The notes under the pieces: model-generated
The model's input: only the letters and a program-made list of their open reading frames with translations
Told to the model about the DNA's origin: nothing
Databases searched by the model: none
In this document: positions 18,501 through 28,513 of the stretch, one piece after another
How positions within the stretch are numbered: position 1 is the first letter of the stretch
Layout: each line of letters starts with the position of its first letter
NCBI RefSeq assembly: GCF_003627755.1
Contig: NZ_CP032694.1
Location: forward strand, 4,212,501-4,276,500
Direction of reading: 5' to 3'
From: Rhizobium jaguaris
Lineage (GTDB): Bacteria; Pseudomonadota; Alphaproteobacteria; Rhizobiales; Rhizobiaceae
Length of the DNA: 64,000 bases
Position numbers and translations under genes: made by a program

Positions 18501-18676
18501 ATGCTGGCAGGGTCCGCGCCCGGGCGACTGGCGGATACGACGATCGTCGGCAGATCGACGGTCGGCAGGCTGGCGACCGGCAGGAAGCGGTAAGCGACGA
18601 TGCCGAGGATCATCAACCCGATCGCCAGAAGCGTCGTTCCAACAGGACGTTTGATGAACGGCTCGGAGAGGCTCAT
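15569..18676 (-). CDS. RND efflux permease 2 of an MdtABC-type pump (MdtC-like)
   Basis: 1035-residue HAE1-family inner-membrane permease. N-terminus LSEPFIKRPVGTTLLAIGLM, TM4 motif VGFVVDDAIVMIENIYANLE with the Asp pair, and the C-terminal half LLIGIVKKNGIMMVDFALQ all match MdtC-like proteins, which form a hetero-trimer with MdtB. Its start overlaps the stop of the gene at 18673-21792 by four bases (ATGA), so the two permeases are translationally coupled. In the TM10 segment it has VKKNGIMM where AcrB has AAKNAILI; this is usual in the MdtB/C branch. Confidence 0.93.
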   Translation of the reverse strand: MSLSEPFIKRPVGTTLLAIGLMILGIVAYRFLPVASLPTVDLPTIVVSASRPGADPASMAASVAAPLERHLGTIAGITQLTSVSSLGSSSIVAQFDLSRSVDGAAEDVQAALNAAATDLPGDLPTLPSFRKINPAAAPVLILALTSDNVSPSAIYDAADTVVVQRISQVDGVGGVTVSGADQPAVRVRLDPDRLSAMGLSLDNIRTAIVNANVLGPIGSIDGNSAAFSISLNSQLRTPEAYGRIVVRSGDGTAVRLSDIATVEPGVRNSRSDAWYDGKPSVLLNITRAADANVIATVDGVKALIPELQRLIPSGVHIAVLSDRTTTIHASVTDMQWTLLATICLVMAVVFIFLRRATTTFAAGVTVPLSLCGTFAAMWLFGLSIDNLSLMALAVSVGFVVDDAIVMIENIYANLETGMKPMKAALEGAKQIGFTVVSISLSLLAAFIPLFFMGGIVGRFFQTFSLTLGFTIVVSTLVSLTLTPMICGHRLRSYDKDARPGLFGRIIEGTLSAVTNFYGRTLKAVLHHRVLSVLVVFACVVLSGYLYVKVPKGFIPQDDTGYIQGGTEAATDISYPAMVKLQQQAADMVAKDPAVSGVGSSVGGGGFSSSINRGQLFISLKPASERVSTNEVIDRLRKQLTAVPGLSTFLFSPGDIRAGARQSQSQYQFTLWGANYDELVEWAPKVLQRLQTLPELTDVATDRQPNGLQATVNINRSEASRLGVSIQSIDAALNNAFAQRQVSTIYTQRNQYRVVLEADPSYARDPNDISKLYVPASGGIQIPLSAVASVDRTLAPLVVNHQGQYPSVTISYNLALNTVLEAANDAIQKAVLEMHLPDTLHADFAGDAANVTQSASSQPLLLLAALLTVYIVLGILYESLAHPLTIISTLPSAGLGALLALVISGTELTIIAFIGIILLIGIVKKNGIMMVDFALQGERMLGLPSEEAIYEACLKRFRPILMTTLAALMGAIPLIIATGPGAELRRPLGITIVGGLIVSQVLTLYTTPIIYLMLAKLHSRWSTKQQPTPPVSSLPT

Positions 18677-21600
18677 GTCCCGCCACCTACAACTTCATCC
18701 AGTTCCGGAGCCGGTACGCCGGTCGGCCGTCCGACGACGCGGGCGCGCAGGCTTTCGAAGGCAAGATAGATCACCGGGGTCGTATAGAGCGTCAGAAGCT
18801 GCGACAGCACAAGGCCGCCGATGATGGTGATGCCGAGCGGAATGCGCAGCTCCGCGCCGGTACCATGCGCCAACGCCAGCGGCAGCGCACCGAAGAGCGC
18901 GGCAAGGGTCGTCATCATGATCGGACGGAAGCGGAGGATCGACGCTTTCAGGATCGCCTCCCGTGGCGCCAACCCTTCCTTGCGTTCGGCCTCCAGCGCG
19001 AAGTCGATCATCATGATCGCATTCTTCTTGACGATGCCCATCAGCAGCACGATGCCGATGAGGGCGATGATCGACAGATCCTGGCCGAACAGCATCAGCG
19101 CCAGCAGCGCGCCGACGCCCGCCGACGGCAAGGTCGAGAGGATCGTCACAGGATGCACGGCGCTTTCATAAAGCAGACCGAGGACGATATAGATCGTCAC
19201 GACAGCCGCCAGGATCAGCCAGGGCTCACCCGCAAGCGAAGAGGCGAACTCCTGAGCATCGCCGGAATAATTGCGCCGAATCGAACTCGGCATGCCGATA
19301 TCGCGTTCGGCCGTCTGGATCTCGGTGACGGCTTCGCTGAGCGACGCGCCCTTGGCAAGATCGAAACTGAGGGTCACGGCCGGGAACTGTTCGTCGTGGC
19401 TGATGACCAACGGCGCCGTCGTGAACGAAGCGGTCGTAAAGGCATTAAGCGGCACCTGCGTGTCGCCGGCGCCTGCGACGTAGAGCTTGTCGAGCGATTT
19501 CGGGTCCGACTGATATTGCGGCGCAGCCTCGAGGATGACGCGATACTGATTGGCCTGGCCGTAAATGGTGGCGATCTGGCGCTGGCCGAAAGCATCGTTC
19601 AGCGTGTCGCTGACGGCCTGCATCGAGACGCCGAGGCGCGAGGCAGTTTCGCGATCGACTTGGACGAAGATGCGGCCGCCGCCCATTTCGACCTCCGAAG
19701 CGACATCGATCAGCTTCGGGCTCTGCTGCAGCCGCTGCACCAGCTTCTCCGCCCAGTCCACCACCGTCGCCGTATCCGTGCCGGTCAGCGTGTATTGATA
19801 GGGCGCACGGCTGGCGCGCGTGCTGATCGAGATGCCGCGCACGCTCTGGAAGGTGACGTGGATGCCGGGCAGATCGGCCACTTCACCACGCATGCGGTCG
19901 ATGATTTCGATCGCCGAAGCCGCGCGCTCGCTCCTCGGCTTCAATATGAGGCTGAGATTGCCGGTGTTGAGCGTCAGGTTGCTGGCGCTTGCACCGATGA
20001 CCGAGACGATACCTGTTACATCAGGATCTTTGCGCAGTCGGTCGGCCACGGTCTCCTGCGTCTGCTTCATCGCTTCGAAGGAGGTGGTGGGCTCCGTCTC
20101 GACGACGGCGGTGATCAGGCCGGTATCCTGCGCCGGCAAGAAGCCTTTGGGAATGACGATGTAAAGAGCGATCGTGGCGGCAAGCGTCACCACCGTGACC
20201 AGCAGCATGAACGCGCTACGGTCCACCGCCCAGACGAGACTACGGCGATAGCCCTCGATCAGCCGGCCCATGACGCGGTCGGTGCCCGCCAGCAAACCGC
20301 CCCGATGCTCCTTCGGCTTGCGCAGGATGCGGGCGCTCATCATCGGCGTCAATGTCAGCGAGATCGCCGCGGACACCACAACCGCGATGGTCAGCGTCAA
20401 CGCGAACTCGCGGAACATGCGCCCGACGATGCCGGTCATGAACAGCAGCGGGATGAAGACGGCGATCAGCGAGAAAGTCAGCGAGATGATGGTGAACCCG
20501 ATTTCGCCGGCACCTTTCAGAGCCGCCTGCATAGGGTTCTCGCCCTCCTCGATATGGCGGGCGATGTTCTCGATCATCACAATGGCGTCGTCGACGACGA
20601 AGCCGGTGCCGATGGTGAGCGCCATGAGCGACAGATTGTCGAGGCTGAAACCGGCGAACCACATGACGCCGAAGGTCGCGATCAGCGACAGCGGCAGCGC
20701 CACGCCGGCGATGAAAGTCGCCGTCACGGTGCGCAGGAACAGCAAAACGACGAGGATGACCAGCCCGATGCTGACGACGAGCGTCCATTGCACGTCATGG
20801 ATCGAAGCGCGGATCGTCTCGGTGCGGTCGTTGACAATGTCGAGCGAGATACCGGCCGGCAGCGCTTGCTTCAGCCGCGGGATCTGCTTCAGCACGCTCT
20901 CGACCGTTTGGATGACGTTGGCTCCCGGCTGGCGCATGATGTCGAGAATGACGGCTGGCTGGCCCTGGTACCAGGCGCCGACACGGTTGTTTTCCAGCCC
21001 TTCGACGACGGTGGCGACGTCCTTCAACTGCACCGGCGCATTGTTGCGGTAGGCGACGATGACAGATTTGTAGATGTTCGGATCGATGATCTGGTCGTTG
21101 GCAGCAAGCGTGAAGCTTTGCTGCGTGCCGTCGAGCGCGCCCTTGGCACCGGCAACACTGGCATTGGTGATCGCCGTGCGCAGATCCTCCAGCGCCAGAC
21201 CATAGGAGGCAAGCCGCGGCAGGTCGGCCTGGATGCGAATGGCGGGTTTGACGCCGCCCTGGATGTTGACATTGCCGACCCCTGAGACTTCGCTGAGCCG
21301 CTGCGCCATCATCGTATCGGCGAAATCGCTGAGTTCACGGATCGAATAGCTGTTGGAGCGCAGAGCCAGCGTGACGATCGGCGTATCGGCCGGGTTCACC
21401 TTCGAATAGGTCGGTGGATAGGGCAGCGTGCGCGGCAGCGTCGAGCCGGCGGCATTGATCGCCGCCTGTACGTCCTGAGCCGCCCCGTCTATATCGCGGC
21501 CAAGATCGAACTGCAGGGTAATCTGGCTGATGCCGAAGGCGCTGGATGAGGTCATCGACGCCAATGACGGAATCTGGCCGAGCGGCCGCTCCAGCGGCGC

Positions 21601-21792
21601 GGTCACCAATGCCGCCATCGTATCCGGATCGGCGCCCGGCAACTGCGTCGTCACCTGGATCGTTGGAAAATCCACCTGCGGCAGCGGTGCGACCGGCAGG
21701 AACAGATAGCCGAGAATGCCGCCCAACAGAACGGCCACCCCGAGAAGCGAAGTGGCGATCGGCCTGGAAATGAAGAGCGACGAGACGTTCAT
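18673..21792 (-). CDS. RND efflux permease 1 of an MdtABC-type pump (MdtB-like)
   Basis: 1039-residue HAE1-family permease. N-terminus VSSLFISRPIATSLLGVAVL, TM4 IGTGFVVDDAIVMIENIARH, TM10 LLMGIVKKNAIMMIDFALE. It is coupled by four-base overlaps to the adaptor upstream (21789-23288) and the second permease downstream. Two different permeases after one adaptor is the MdtABC layout, known for bile salts, novobiocin and metal-stress resistance in enterobacteria; substrates here are unknown. The complementary strand is open for about 800 codons, an effect of codon bias only. Confidence 0.93.
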   Translation of the reverse strand: MNVSSLFISRPIATSLLGVAVLLGGILGYLFLPVAPLPQVDFPTIQVTTQLPGADPDTMAALVTAPLERPLGQIPSLASMTSSSAFGISQITLQFDLGRDIDGAAQDVQAAINAAGSTLPRTLPYPPTYSKVNPADTPIVTLALRSNSYSIRELSDFADTMMAQRLSEVSGVGNVNIQGGVKPAIRIQADLPRLASYGLALEDLRTAITNASVAGAKGALDGTQQSFTLAANDQIIDPNIYKSVIVAYRNNAPVQLKDVATVVEGLENNRVGAWYQGQPAVILDIMRQPGANVIQTVESVLKQIPRLKQALPAGISLDIVNDRTETIRASIHDVQWTLVVSIGLVILVVLLFLRTVTATFIAGVALPLSLIATFGVMWFAGFSLDNLSLMALTIGTGFVVDDAIVMIENIARHIEEGENPMQAALKGAGEIGFTIISLTFSLIAVFIPLLFMTGIVGRMFREFALTLTIAVVVSAAISLTLTPMMSARILRKPKEHRGGLLAGTDRVMGRLIEGYRRSLVWAVDRSAFMLLVTVVTLAATIALYIVIPKGFLPAQDTGLITAVVETEPTTSFEAMKQTQETVADRLRKDPDVTGIVSVIGASASNLTLNTGNLSLILKPRSERAASAIEIIDRMRGEVADLPGIHVTFQSVRGISISTRASRAPYQYTLTGTDTATVVDWAEKLVQRLQQSPKLIDVASEVEMGGGRIFVQVDRETASRLGVSMQAVSDTLNDAFGQRQIATIYGQANQYRVILEAAPQYQSDPKSLDKLYVAGAGDTQVPLNAFTTASFTTAPLVISHDEQFPAVTLSFDLAKGASLSEAVTEIQTAERDIGMPSSIRRNYSGDAQEFASSLAGEPWLILAAVVTIYIVLGLLYESAVHPVTILSTLPSAGVGALLALMLFGQDLSIIALIGIVLLMGIVKKNAIMMIDFALEAERKEGLAPREAILKASILRFRPIMMTTLAALFGALPLALAHGTGAELRIPLGITIIGGLVLSQLLTLYTTPVIYLAFESLRARVVGRPTGVPAPELDEVVGGGT

Positions 21793-23288
21793 TGCTGTCG
21801 TGTCGTTGAACTGGTGGCGGCAGCATCGCTGCCATCTCTATTGGTGTTGGAATTGGCGTTATTGCCGCCGGCACCGTCTGCGTTCTGTCGCCGGTGACCG
21901 CCGTTGCCGCCGCCCTGGCCGTTATGCTGACGGTGCGGCCGTTGGCCGTCACTGGCCGCATTGCCATTGGTTTGAGCCTGATTGTTTTGAGTTGCGTTTT
22001 CGGCAACCGGCTGCCCCTCGGTGACGGGGGTCGTCACAGCGGGTGCGGCCGTGCCGGCCGCGGCGGAAATCTGCACTTTCGAACCATCCTGCAGGCGGGC
22101 AAAGCCCGTCGTCACCACCTTGTCGCCGGGGACCACGCCATCGGCAATGACGGCCTGCACGTCGTCCTGCTGGCGCACCTTCACCGGCTTCATGGCAACA
22201 GTCTGATCCTGTCGGATGATGTAAACGAAGGTGCCGTTCGGTCCGCGCTGCACGGCGGCTGTCGGAATAACCGTCACGCCCTTCAGCGTCTCGACCAGCA
22301 AGCGGGCATTGACGAAGGCGCCCGGCCACAGCGCCAGCTTGTCGTTCGGGAAATTGGCCTTCAATCTCACCGTGCCTGTAGTCGGATCGACCTGATTGTC
22401 GACCACCGCCAGTGTGCCGTTGTCGATCACCGTCTGACCGTCGCTCGCTATCGCCTGGACGGAAAGGGCTCCCGTAGCACTTGCTGCGTTGACGCGGGCA
22501 AGCTGCTGCTGCGGAATGGAAAACAGGACGGAAATCGGCTTGATTTGCGACAGCGTCACGATGCCCGTCGCATCCGACGCGCTGACGAGATTGCCGACAT
22601 CGACATTGCGAATGCCGGTGCGCCCGTCGATCGGCGCCTTGATCGTCGTATAATCGAGCGTCGCCTGCGCACTTTCAATGGCTGCCTGGTCGGACTGGAG
22701 CTGCGCCGTATATTGCGCGACAAGGGATGTCGAGGTATCGACCTGCTGTTGGGTACCGGAAGCGGTCGCCACCATGCGCTGAAAACGTTCGAGATCGCGT
22801 TTCGCGCCGGCCAACAACGCCTCGTCCTGCGCCTTCTTGCCGATGGCCTGGTCGAGCTGAGCCTTATAGACGGCATCGTCAATGCGGGCGATGACATCGC
22901 CCTTCTTGATGTCCTGGCCTTCGCCGAAACCGATTTCGACCACCTTGCCGCTGACCTGGGCGCGCACCGTCACCGTGTTCAGCGCCTTCACGGAGCCGAC
23001 GCCGTCGATATAGACCGGCACATCGGCAGATTTTGCATCCGCCGCCAGCACCGGAACAGGACCGGAAAATTGCGAAAGGCCACCGCGCCGCCTTCCGCCG
23101 GCCTGGCTTGCACCCTGCCCTTGATTGCCACGGCGTTCACCCTGGGCCTGCTCATTGGGCGCAGCCGCGCTCTGATAGCCGAGCAGGCGCTCGGCGCTTC
23201 CAAGCCAGAGATCACGTGTCACATAGGCGCCATAGCCCACGGCGCCAATCACTGCTACCGACATCAGGACCCGAAATGTCCGAGCCAT
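21789..23288 (-). CDS. RND efflux periplasmic adaptor (MdtA type) with Asn/Gly/His-rich tail
   Basis: 499-residue membrane fusion protein. Residues 1-25 (MARTFRVLMSVAVIGAVGYG) anchor it in the inner membrane. Lipoyl halves are VTVRAQVSGKVVEIGFGEGQ and YTTIKAPIDGRTGIRN, with a helical hairpin between. The last 75 or so residues are low complexity, rich in Asn, Gln, Gly and His (HRQHNGQGGGNGGHRRQN), absent from standard MdtA. Start chosen at 23288 because AAGGAAGG lies 7 bases upstream; in-frame starts at 23318 and 23294 are worse placed. First gene of the three-gene operon. Confidence 0.9.
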   Translation of the reverse strand: MARTFRVLMSVAVIGAVGYGAYVTRDLWLGSAERLLGYQSAAAPNEQAQGERRGNQGQGASQAGGRRRGGLSQFSGPVPVLAADAKSADVPVYIDGVGSVKALNTVTVRAQVSGKVVEIGFGEGQDIKKGDVIARIDDAVYKAQLDQAIGKKAQDEALLAGAKRDLERFQRMVATASGTQQQVDTSTSLVAQYTAQLQSDQAAIESAQATLDYTTIKAPIDGRTGIRNVDVGNLVSASDATGIVTLSQIKPISVLFSIPQQQLARVNAASATGALSVQAIASDGQTVIDNGTLAVVDNQVDPTTGTVRLKANFPNDKLALWPGAFVNARLLVETLKGVTVIPTAAVQRGPNGTFVYIIRQDQTVAMKPVKVRQQDDVQAVIADGVVPGDKVVTTGFARLQDGSKVQISAAAGTAAPAVTTPVTEGQPVAENATQNNQAQTNGNAASDGQRPHRQHNGQGGGNGGHRRQNADGAGGNNANSNTNRDGSDAAATSSTTRQQ

Positions 23289-23533
23289 CAACATACCTTC
23301 CTTTACAGCTCCGGCCACAACGGTCTGCCGGCGCGATATTGGCGCGACTTTAGCTTGCAGCGGGTCGCTTAGGAATTTGGTATGCCCATTAAATTTTGTC
23401 CATTTTTGTGTGGCTTAGCGCAACAAACTGTTACATTGGACGAAAACTGGGATTGTGGTTGCAATTGAATGATCAGCAACGCACGCCCTCGCTGTCCTGC
23501 CCCGAGATCGGTCGAACGCATGGCCTTGAAAGA

Positions 23534-24520
23534 CTACATCCGCACGATCAGGCGGCCGCGAACTTGCCCTGCCAGAATGGCCTTGGCCGCCGTCGGCAAT
23601 TCGTGCAGCGTAATTTCCCTGACGAAACTGTCATAGGCCGAAAAATCGAACAATTCGGCGATACGTGCCCAGGCGGCGACACGCCGCTCATAAGGCTGCA
23701 TGACACTGTCGATGCCGAGAAGCGCCACACCGCGCAGGATGAAGGGCAGGACATTGGTCTCAAACGTCACGCCACCGGCATTACCGATGGCAGCGACGGC
23801 GCCGTGATATCTGACCTGCTTCAGGAGTTTGCCGAGCATTGCCCCGCCCACCGAATCGACGGCTGCAGCCCAGCGAGCACTTTCGAGCGGCTTGTCGGCG
23901 GCAGCGAAGAACTCTTCGCGGCTGATGATCGTCTTTGCCCCGAGCGCCTTCAATTCCTCCGACAAATGCGGGCGGCCGGAGATTGCCGCGACTTCATAAC
24001 CGAGCTTCGAAAGCAGATGGATCGCGACCGTGCCGACGCCACCGCCCGCGCCGGTGACCAGCACTTCGCCATCGCCGGGTTTCAGGCCGTTGGCCTCCAG
24101 CCGATCGACCGCCAGCATCGCCGTCAGCCCTGCGGTTCCCATGACCATGGCATCGCGTGTGGAAAGTCCTTCGGCAAGCGGCACCAGCCAATCGCCATAG
24201 ATCCTGGCCTTCTCGGCATAGCCGCCCCAATGGCTCTCGCCGACACGCCAGCCCGTGAGCACGACCTTCTGGCCGGCGCGATAGCGCAGATCGGCGCTCT
24301 CGATCACCGTCCCGGAAAAGTCGACGCCGGCGATATGCGGATAGGTGCGGACGAGACCGCCGGCACCTGTCAGGCACAGGCCGTCCTTGTAGTTGACGTC
24401 GGCCCATTCCACCGCGACCGTGACATTGCCCTCAGGCAGGCGACCTTCGTCGAGCGACTGCACGGACGAGGAGACAACGCCCGCAGCATCGCGCTCGGTG
24501 ACAAGAGCCTTGAAACTCAT
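23534..24520 (-). CDS. acuI: Acrylyl-CoA reductase / YhdH-type quinone oxidoreductase
   Basis: 328-residue medium-chain dehydrogenase without zinc ligands. The sequence VNYKDGLCLTG near residue 45, the ESHWGGYAEKARI segment and the nucleotide motif VLVTGAGGGVGTVAIHLLSKLG are characteristic of the AcuI/YhdH group, which reduces acryloyl-CoA to propionyl-CoA with NADPH, often as a detoxifying step. Full length for the family. It stands between the RND operon and the ABC transporter on the same strand, with gaps of 245 and 66 bases, so it is probably a separate unit or the tail of the ABC operon. Confidence 0.85.
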   Translation of the reverse strand: MSFKALVTERDAAGVVSSSVQSLDEGRLPEGNVTVAVEWADVNYKDGLCLTGAGGLVRTYPHIAGVDFSGTVIESADLRYRAGQKVVLTGWRVGESHWGGYAEKARIYGDWLVPLAEGLSTRDAMVMGTAGLTAMLAVDRLEANGLKPGDGEVLVTGAGGGVGTVAIHLLSKLGYEVAAISGRPHLSEELKALGAKTIISREEFFAAADKPLESARWAAAVDSVGGAMLGKLLKQVRYHGAVAAIGNAGGVTFETNVLPFILRGVALLGIDSVMQPYERRVAAWARIAELFDFSAYDSFVREITLHELPTAAKAILAGQVRGRLIVRM

Positions 24521-24586
24521 CCGACGATCCTTGTGTTCATAGGCGTAAAGTTAGGGCAGAACGACGACAAGTCATCCCACTCTGCC

Positions 24587-25620
24587 TCAAGCGGTCGCCG
24601 GCGTGGCGCTCCGCGGCGCAACCGGTATCGGATTGGGCTTTGCGAAGTGGCAAGCGGCAAAATGGCCGAGCACGGTCTGCGCGAGAGGCGGCCGTTGGGT
24701 CTTGCAGATCGCTTCGGCAATCGGGCAGCGCGTATGAAAGCTGCAGCCGGGCGGCACGTTGGCCGGGCTCGGCACGTCGCCCTTCAGGATGATACGGGTC
24801 TTCGGCGCGTCTGGATCGGGCTCGGGCACGGCCGAGAGCAGCGCTTGCGTATAGGGATGGCTCGGATGGTCGTAGACGCGATCCTTAGGCCCGATCTCAA
24901 CGATGCGGCCGAGATACATCACCGCCACGCGATCAGCGATGTGACGCACAACGGAGAGATCGTGCGCGATGAACAGATAGGAGAACTTGCGCTGCTCCTG
25001 CAGGTCCTGCATCAGGTTGACGATCTGTGCCTGCACCGAGACGTCCAGTGCCGAAACCGGCTCGTCGGCGACGATGAACTGCGGATTGACCGATATCGCC
25101 CGCGCAATGCCGATGCGCTGGCGCTGGCCGCCGGAGAACTGCCGGGGGTAGCGATCCATGAAGGTCGGCGACAGCCCGACCCGGGTCAGAAGTTCTGCTA
25201 CGCGATCGCGGGCCTGTTGTCGCGACTTGACCAGACCGAAGACTTCCAATGGCTCGGCAACGATCTGGGCGATTGAGCGGCGCGGGCTGAGCGACCCATA
25301 CGGGTCCTGGAAGATCATCTGCATCTTTTCGCGCATCGCCCGCATGTCGCCGCGGCTGAATCCGGTGAGATCGACACCGTCCATCAGCACCTGGCCCTCG
25401 GTCGGCTCGATCAGCCTCAGAAGCAGCCGCCCCAGTGTGGACTTGCCGCAACCGGATTCGCCGACCAGCGCCAGGGTCTCGGCGCGCTTGACGGTGAAGG
25501 AGACGCCGTCGACGGCGCGCACGCCGGACGGCGTCTTGCCGAGCGTCAACCCGCCGGCATCGGAAAAGGTCTTGCCCAAATCCCTGACAGTAATCAGGTC
25601 GTCTCGTGCGTTCGTCTCGT

Positions 25621-25624
<4 letters not shown>
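24587..25624 (-). CDS. Oligopeptide/dipeptide-class ABC importer ATPase (DppF-like)
   Basis: 345-residue ATPase. Walker A is [17 protein letters not shown], the signature is [14 protein letters not shown], Walker [12 protein letters not shown], and the C-terminal oligopeptide domain with a Cys-rich end ([15 protein letters not shown]) is typical of DppF/OppF. The start is the ATG at 25624, overlapping the upstream ATPase stop by four bases; the frame is open further upstream but that region codes for the neighbour. Last gene of a five-gene importer operon. Confidence 0.93.
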
Positions 25625-26660
<1,036 letters not shown>

Positions 26661-26664
<4 letters not shown>

Positions 26665-27560
26665 GATGCGGTCTCCGGATCGAGCATGTCGCGCACCGCG
26701 TCACCGGCAAGGTTGAACGAGAGCACCACGCAGGTAATGGCGAAGCCGGCGGCGATGATCGGCCATGGCGAACCGAAAAGATTGTTCAGGCCGTCGCGGA
26801 TGATATTGCCCCAGCTCGGGTTCGGTGGGCGCGTGCCGATGCCGAGGAAGCTCAGCGACGCCTCGAGACGAATGGCGGAGGCGACCCAGAGCGTCATCAG
26901 CACGACGATGGGGGCGGCGATGTTCGGAATGATGTGGCGGAAGATGATGACCGGCGTGCTGAGCCCGATAGCGACGGAGGCTTCCACATAAGGCTCCTGC
27001 TTGACCGCCAGCGTAGAAGCGCGGGCGACGCGGGCAAAACCGGGCACGAAGGCGACCGTGATGACTGCGACAATATTCCAGAAGGCGCCGCCGAGCACCG
27101 CAGCGATCATAATCGCCAGCAGCAGCTCCGGAAAGGAAAGGAGCAGATCGATGACGCGGCTGATCAGGCGATCGACGATACCGCCGAAATAACCGGCGAC
27201 GACGCCGAGCGCCGTGCCGCAAATGGCGGCGAGCGCGGGCGAGATGAGGCCGAACAGCAGCGAGTTGCGCGAGCCATAGATCATGCGCGACAGCACGTCG
27301 CGGCCGAACTGGTCGGTGCCGAGCCAATGCGCTGCCGACGGCGGCTTGTTGACGGCGAGAATGCTCTGCTGCAGCGGATCGTAAGGGGCAAGCAGCGGCG
27401 CGAAAACGGCGATCAAAAAGAAGGCCAACACGATGGCGAAGGCTAAGATGGTAGAGGGCCGGCCAAATATCATCTGGCGAAGCAAGATGCCGAAGCCCGG
27501 TGCGGGCGCCAGATGCGGCGTATCGGCCTGCGACCCGATGGGAGCGGTGATCGTGTTCAT
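26661..27560 (-). CDS. ABC importer permease (DppC-like)
   Basis: 299-residue inner-membrane permease with an N-terminal OppC-type segment (LAPYDPLQQS, HWLGTDQFGRDVLSRMIYGS) and a BPD_transp_1 domain with the EAA-loop sequence at about 200-225 (EASVAIGLSTPVIIFRHIIPN). Coupled by overlaps at both ends. It forms the transport channel with the DppB-like protein. Confidence 0.93.
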
Positions 27561-28495
27561 TATTTCACCCGAATGCGAGGATCGATGACGATATAGAGCA
27601 GGTCCATCATCAGGTTGATCAGCACGACGACTATGGCAAAGACGATGACGCCGCCCTGAATGACACCGTAATCACGCTCATTGATCGCCTGGATCAAAAG
27701 CCTGCCGATGCCGGGCCGGTTGAAGACCAGCTCGATAGCCACCGATCCGGAGAAAGTGGCGAGCAGACTGAGGCCCATGCCAGTCGACAGCGGCAAGAGC
27801 GCATTGCGCAGGCCGTGGCAATAGATGACCCTCGGCTCGCGCGCACCCTTGGCTCGCGCCGTGCGGACATAGTCCTTGCCAAGCACTTCCAGAAGCGACG
27901 CGCGCGTCAGCCGGCCGATGAAGGCCGCCTTGACCATTGCCAGCGTCAAGGCCGGCAGGAAGACATGATACATGCGGTCGGCAAAGCCGTTGCCGGCCCC
28001 ATTGATCGGGAACCAGCGCAGATTGAGCGCGAAGATGATCAAGAGCAGCGCGCCGAGATAGAAATCAGGAACGGCATGACCGAACAGCGAGAAGGCGCGC
28101 ACGCCATTGTCCGGCAGCTTGTCGCGATTGGTCGCCGCCATCACGCCGATCGGCACACCGGCACCGACACCCATGATCATCGCTACCGCAGTCAGTTCGA
28201 TCGTATAGGGCAGGTTCCGGCCGATAAGGTCGAGCACCGAAGCGCCGTTCATGTAGGAGGTGCCGAGATTGAAGGTCACGACCCCGTACAGGAAGTTGAG
28301 GTATTGATGCCAGAGGGGCACATCGAGGCCCATCTTAGCGCGGAACTGGGCGAGCTGCTCCGGGAGAGCGGTGTCCCCCAGAGCAGCTATCGCCGGATCG
28401 CCGGGCAGAATGCGCATCGCAATGAAGACGAGCGTCAGCACCAGCCAGATCGTCGGTATGGCGTCTACGAGCCTTAGGAAGAGATATCTGCCCAT
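27560..28495 (-). CDS. ABC importer permease (DppB-like)
   Basis: 311-residue permease with the DppB/OppB N-terminal motif (RILPGDPAIAALG) and EAA loop DYVRTARAKGAREPRVIYCH. Its stop shares one base with the start of the DppC-like gene. It starts 18 bases after the binding-protein gene. Confidence 0.93.
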   Translation of the reverse strand: MGRYLFLRLVDAIPTIWLVLTLVFIAMRILPGDPAIAALGDTALPEQLAQFRAKMGLDVPLWHQYLNFLYGVVTFNLGTSYMNGASVLDLIGRNLPYTIELTAVAMIMGVGAGVPIGVMAATNRDKLPDNGVRAFSLFGHAVPDFYLGALLLIIFALNLRWFPINGAGNGFADRMYHVFLPALTLAMVKAAFIGRLTRASLLEVLGKDYVRTARAKGAREPRVIYCHGLRNALLPLSTGMGLSLLATFSGSVAIELVFNRPGIGRLLIQAINERDYGVIQGGVIVFAIVVVLINLMMDLLYIVIDPRIRVK

Positions 28496-28513
28496 TGCTT
28501 ACTACCTGTATGA

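Noticed and set aside
18865..21285. 806-codon open frame on the plus strand
   Set aside because: It is the antisense of the MdtB-like permease; Arg/Asp/His-rich composition typical of a shadow frame in GC-rich DNA.
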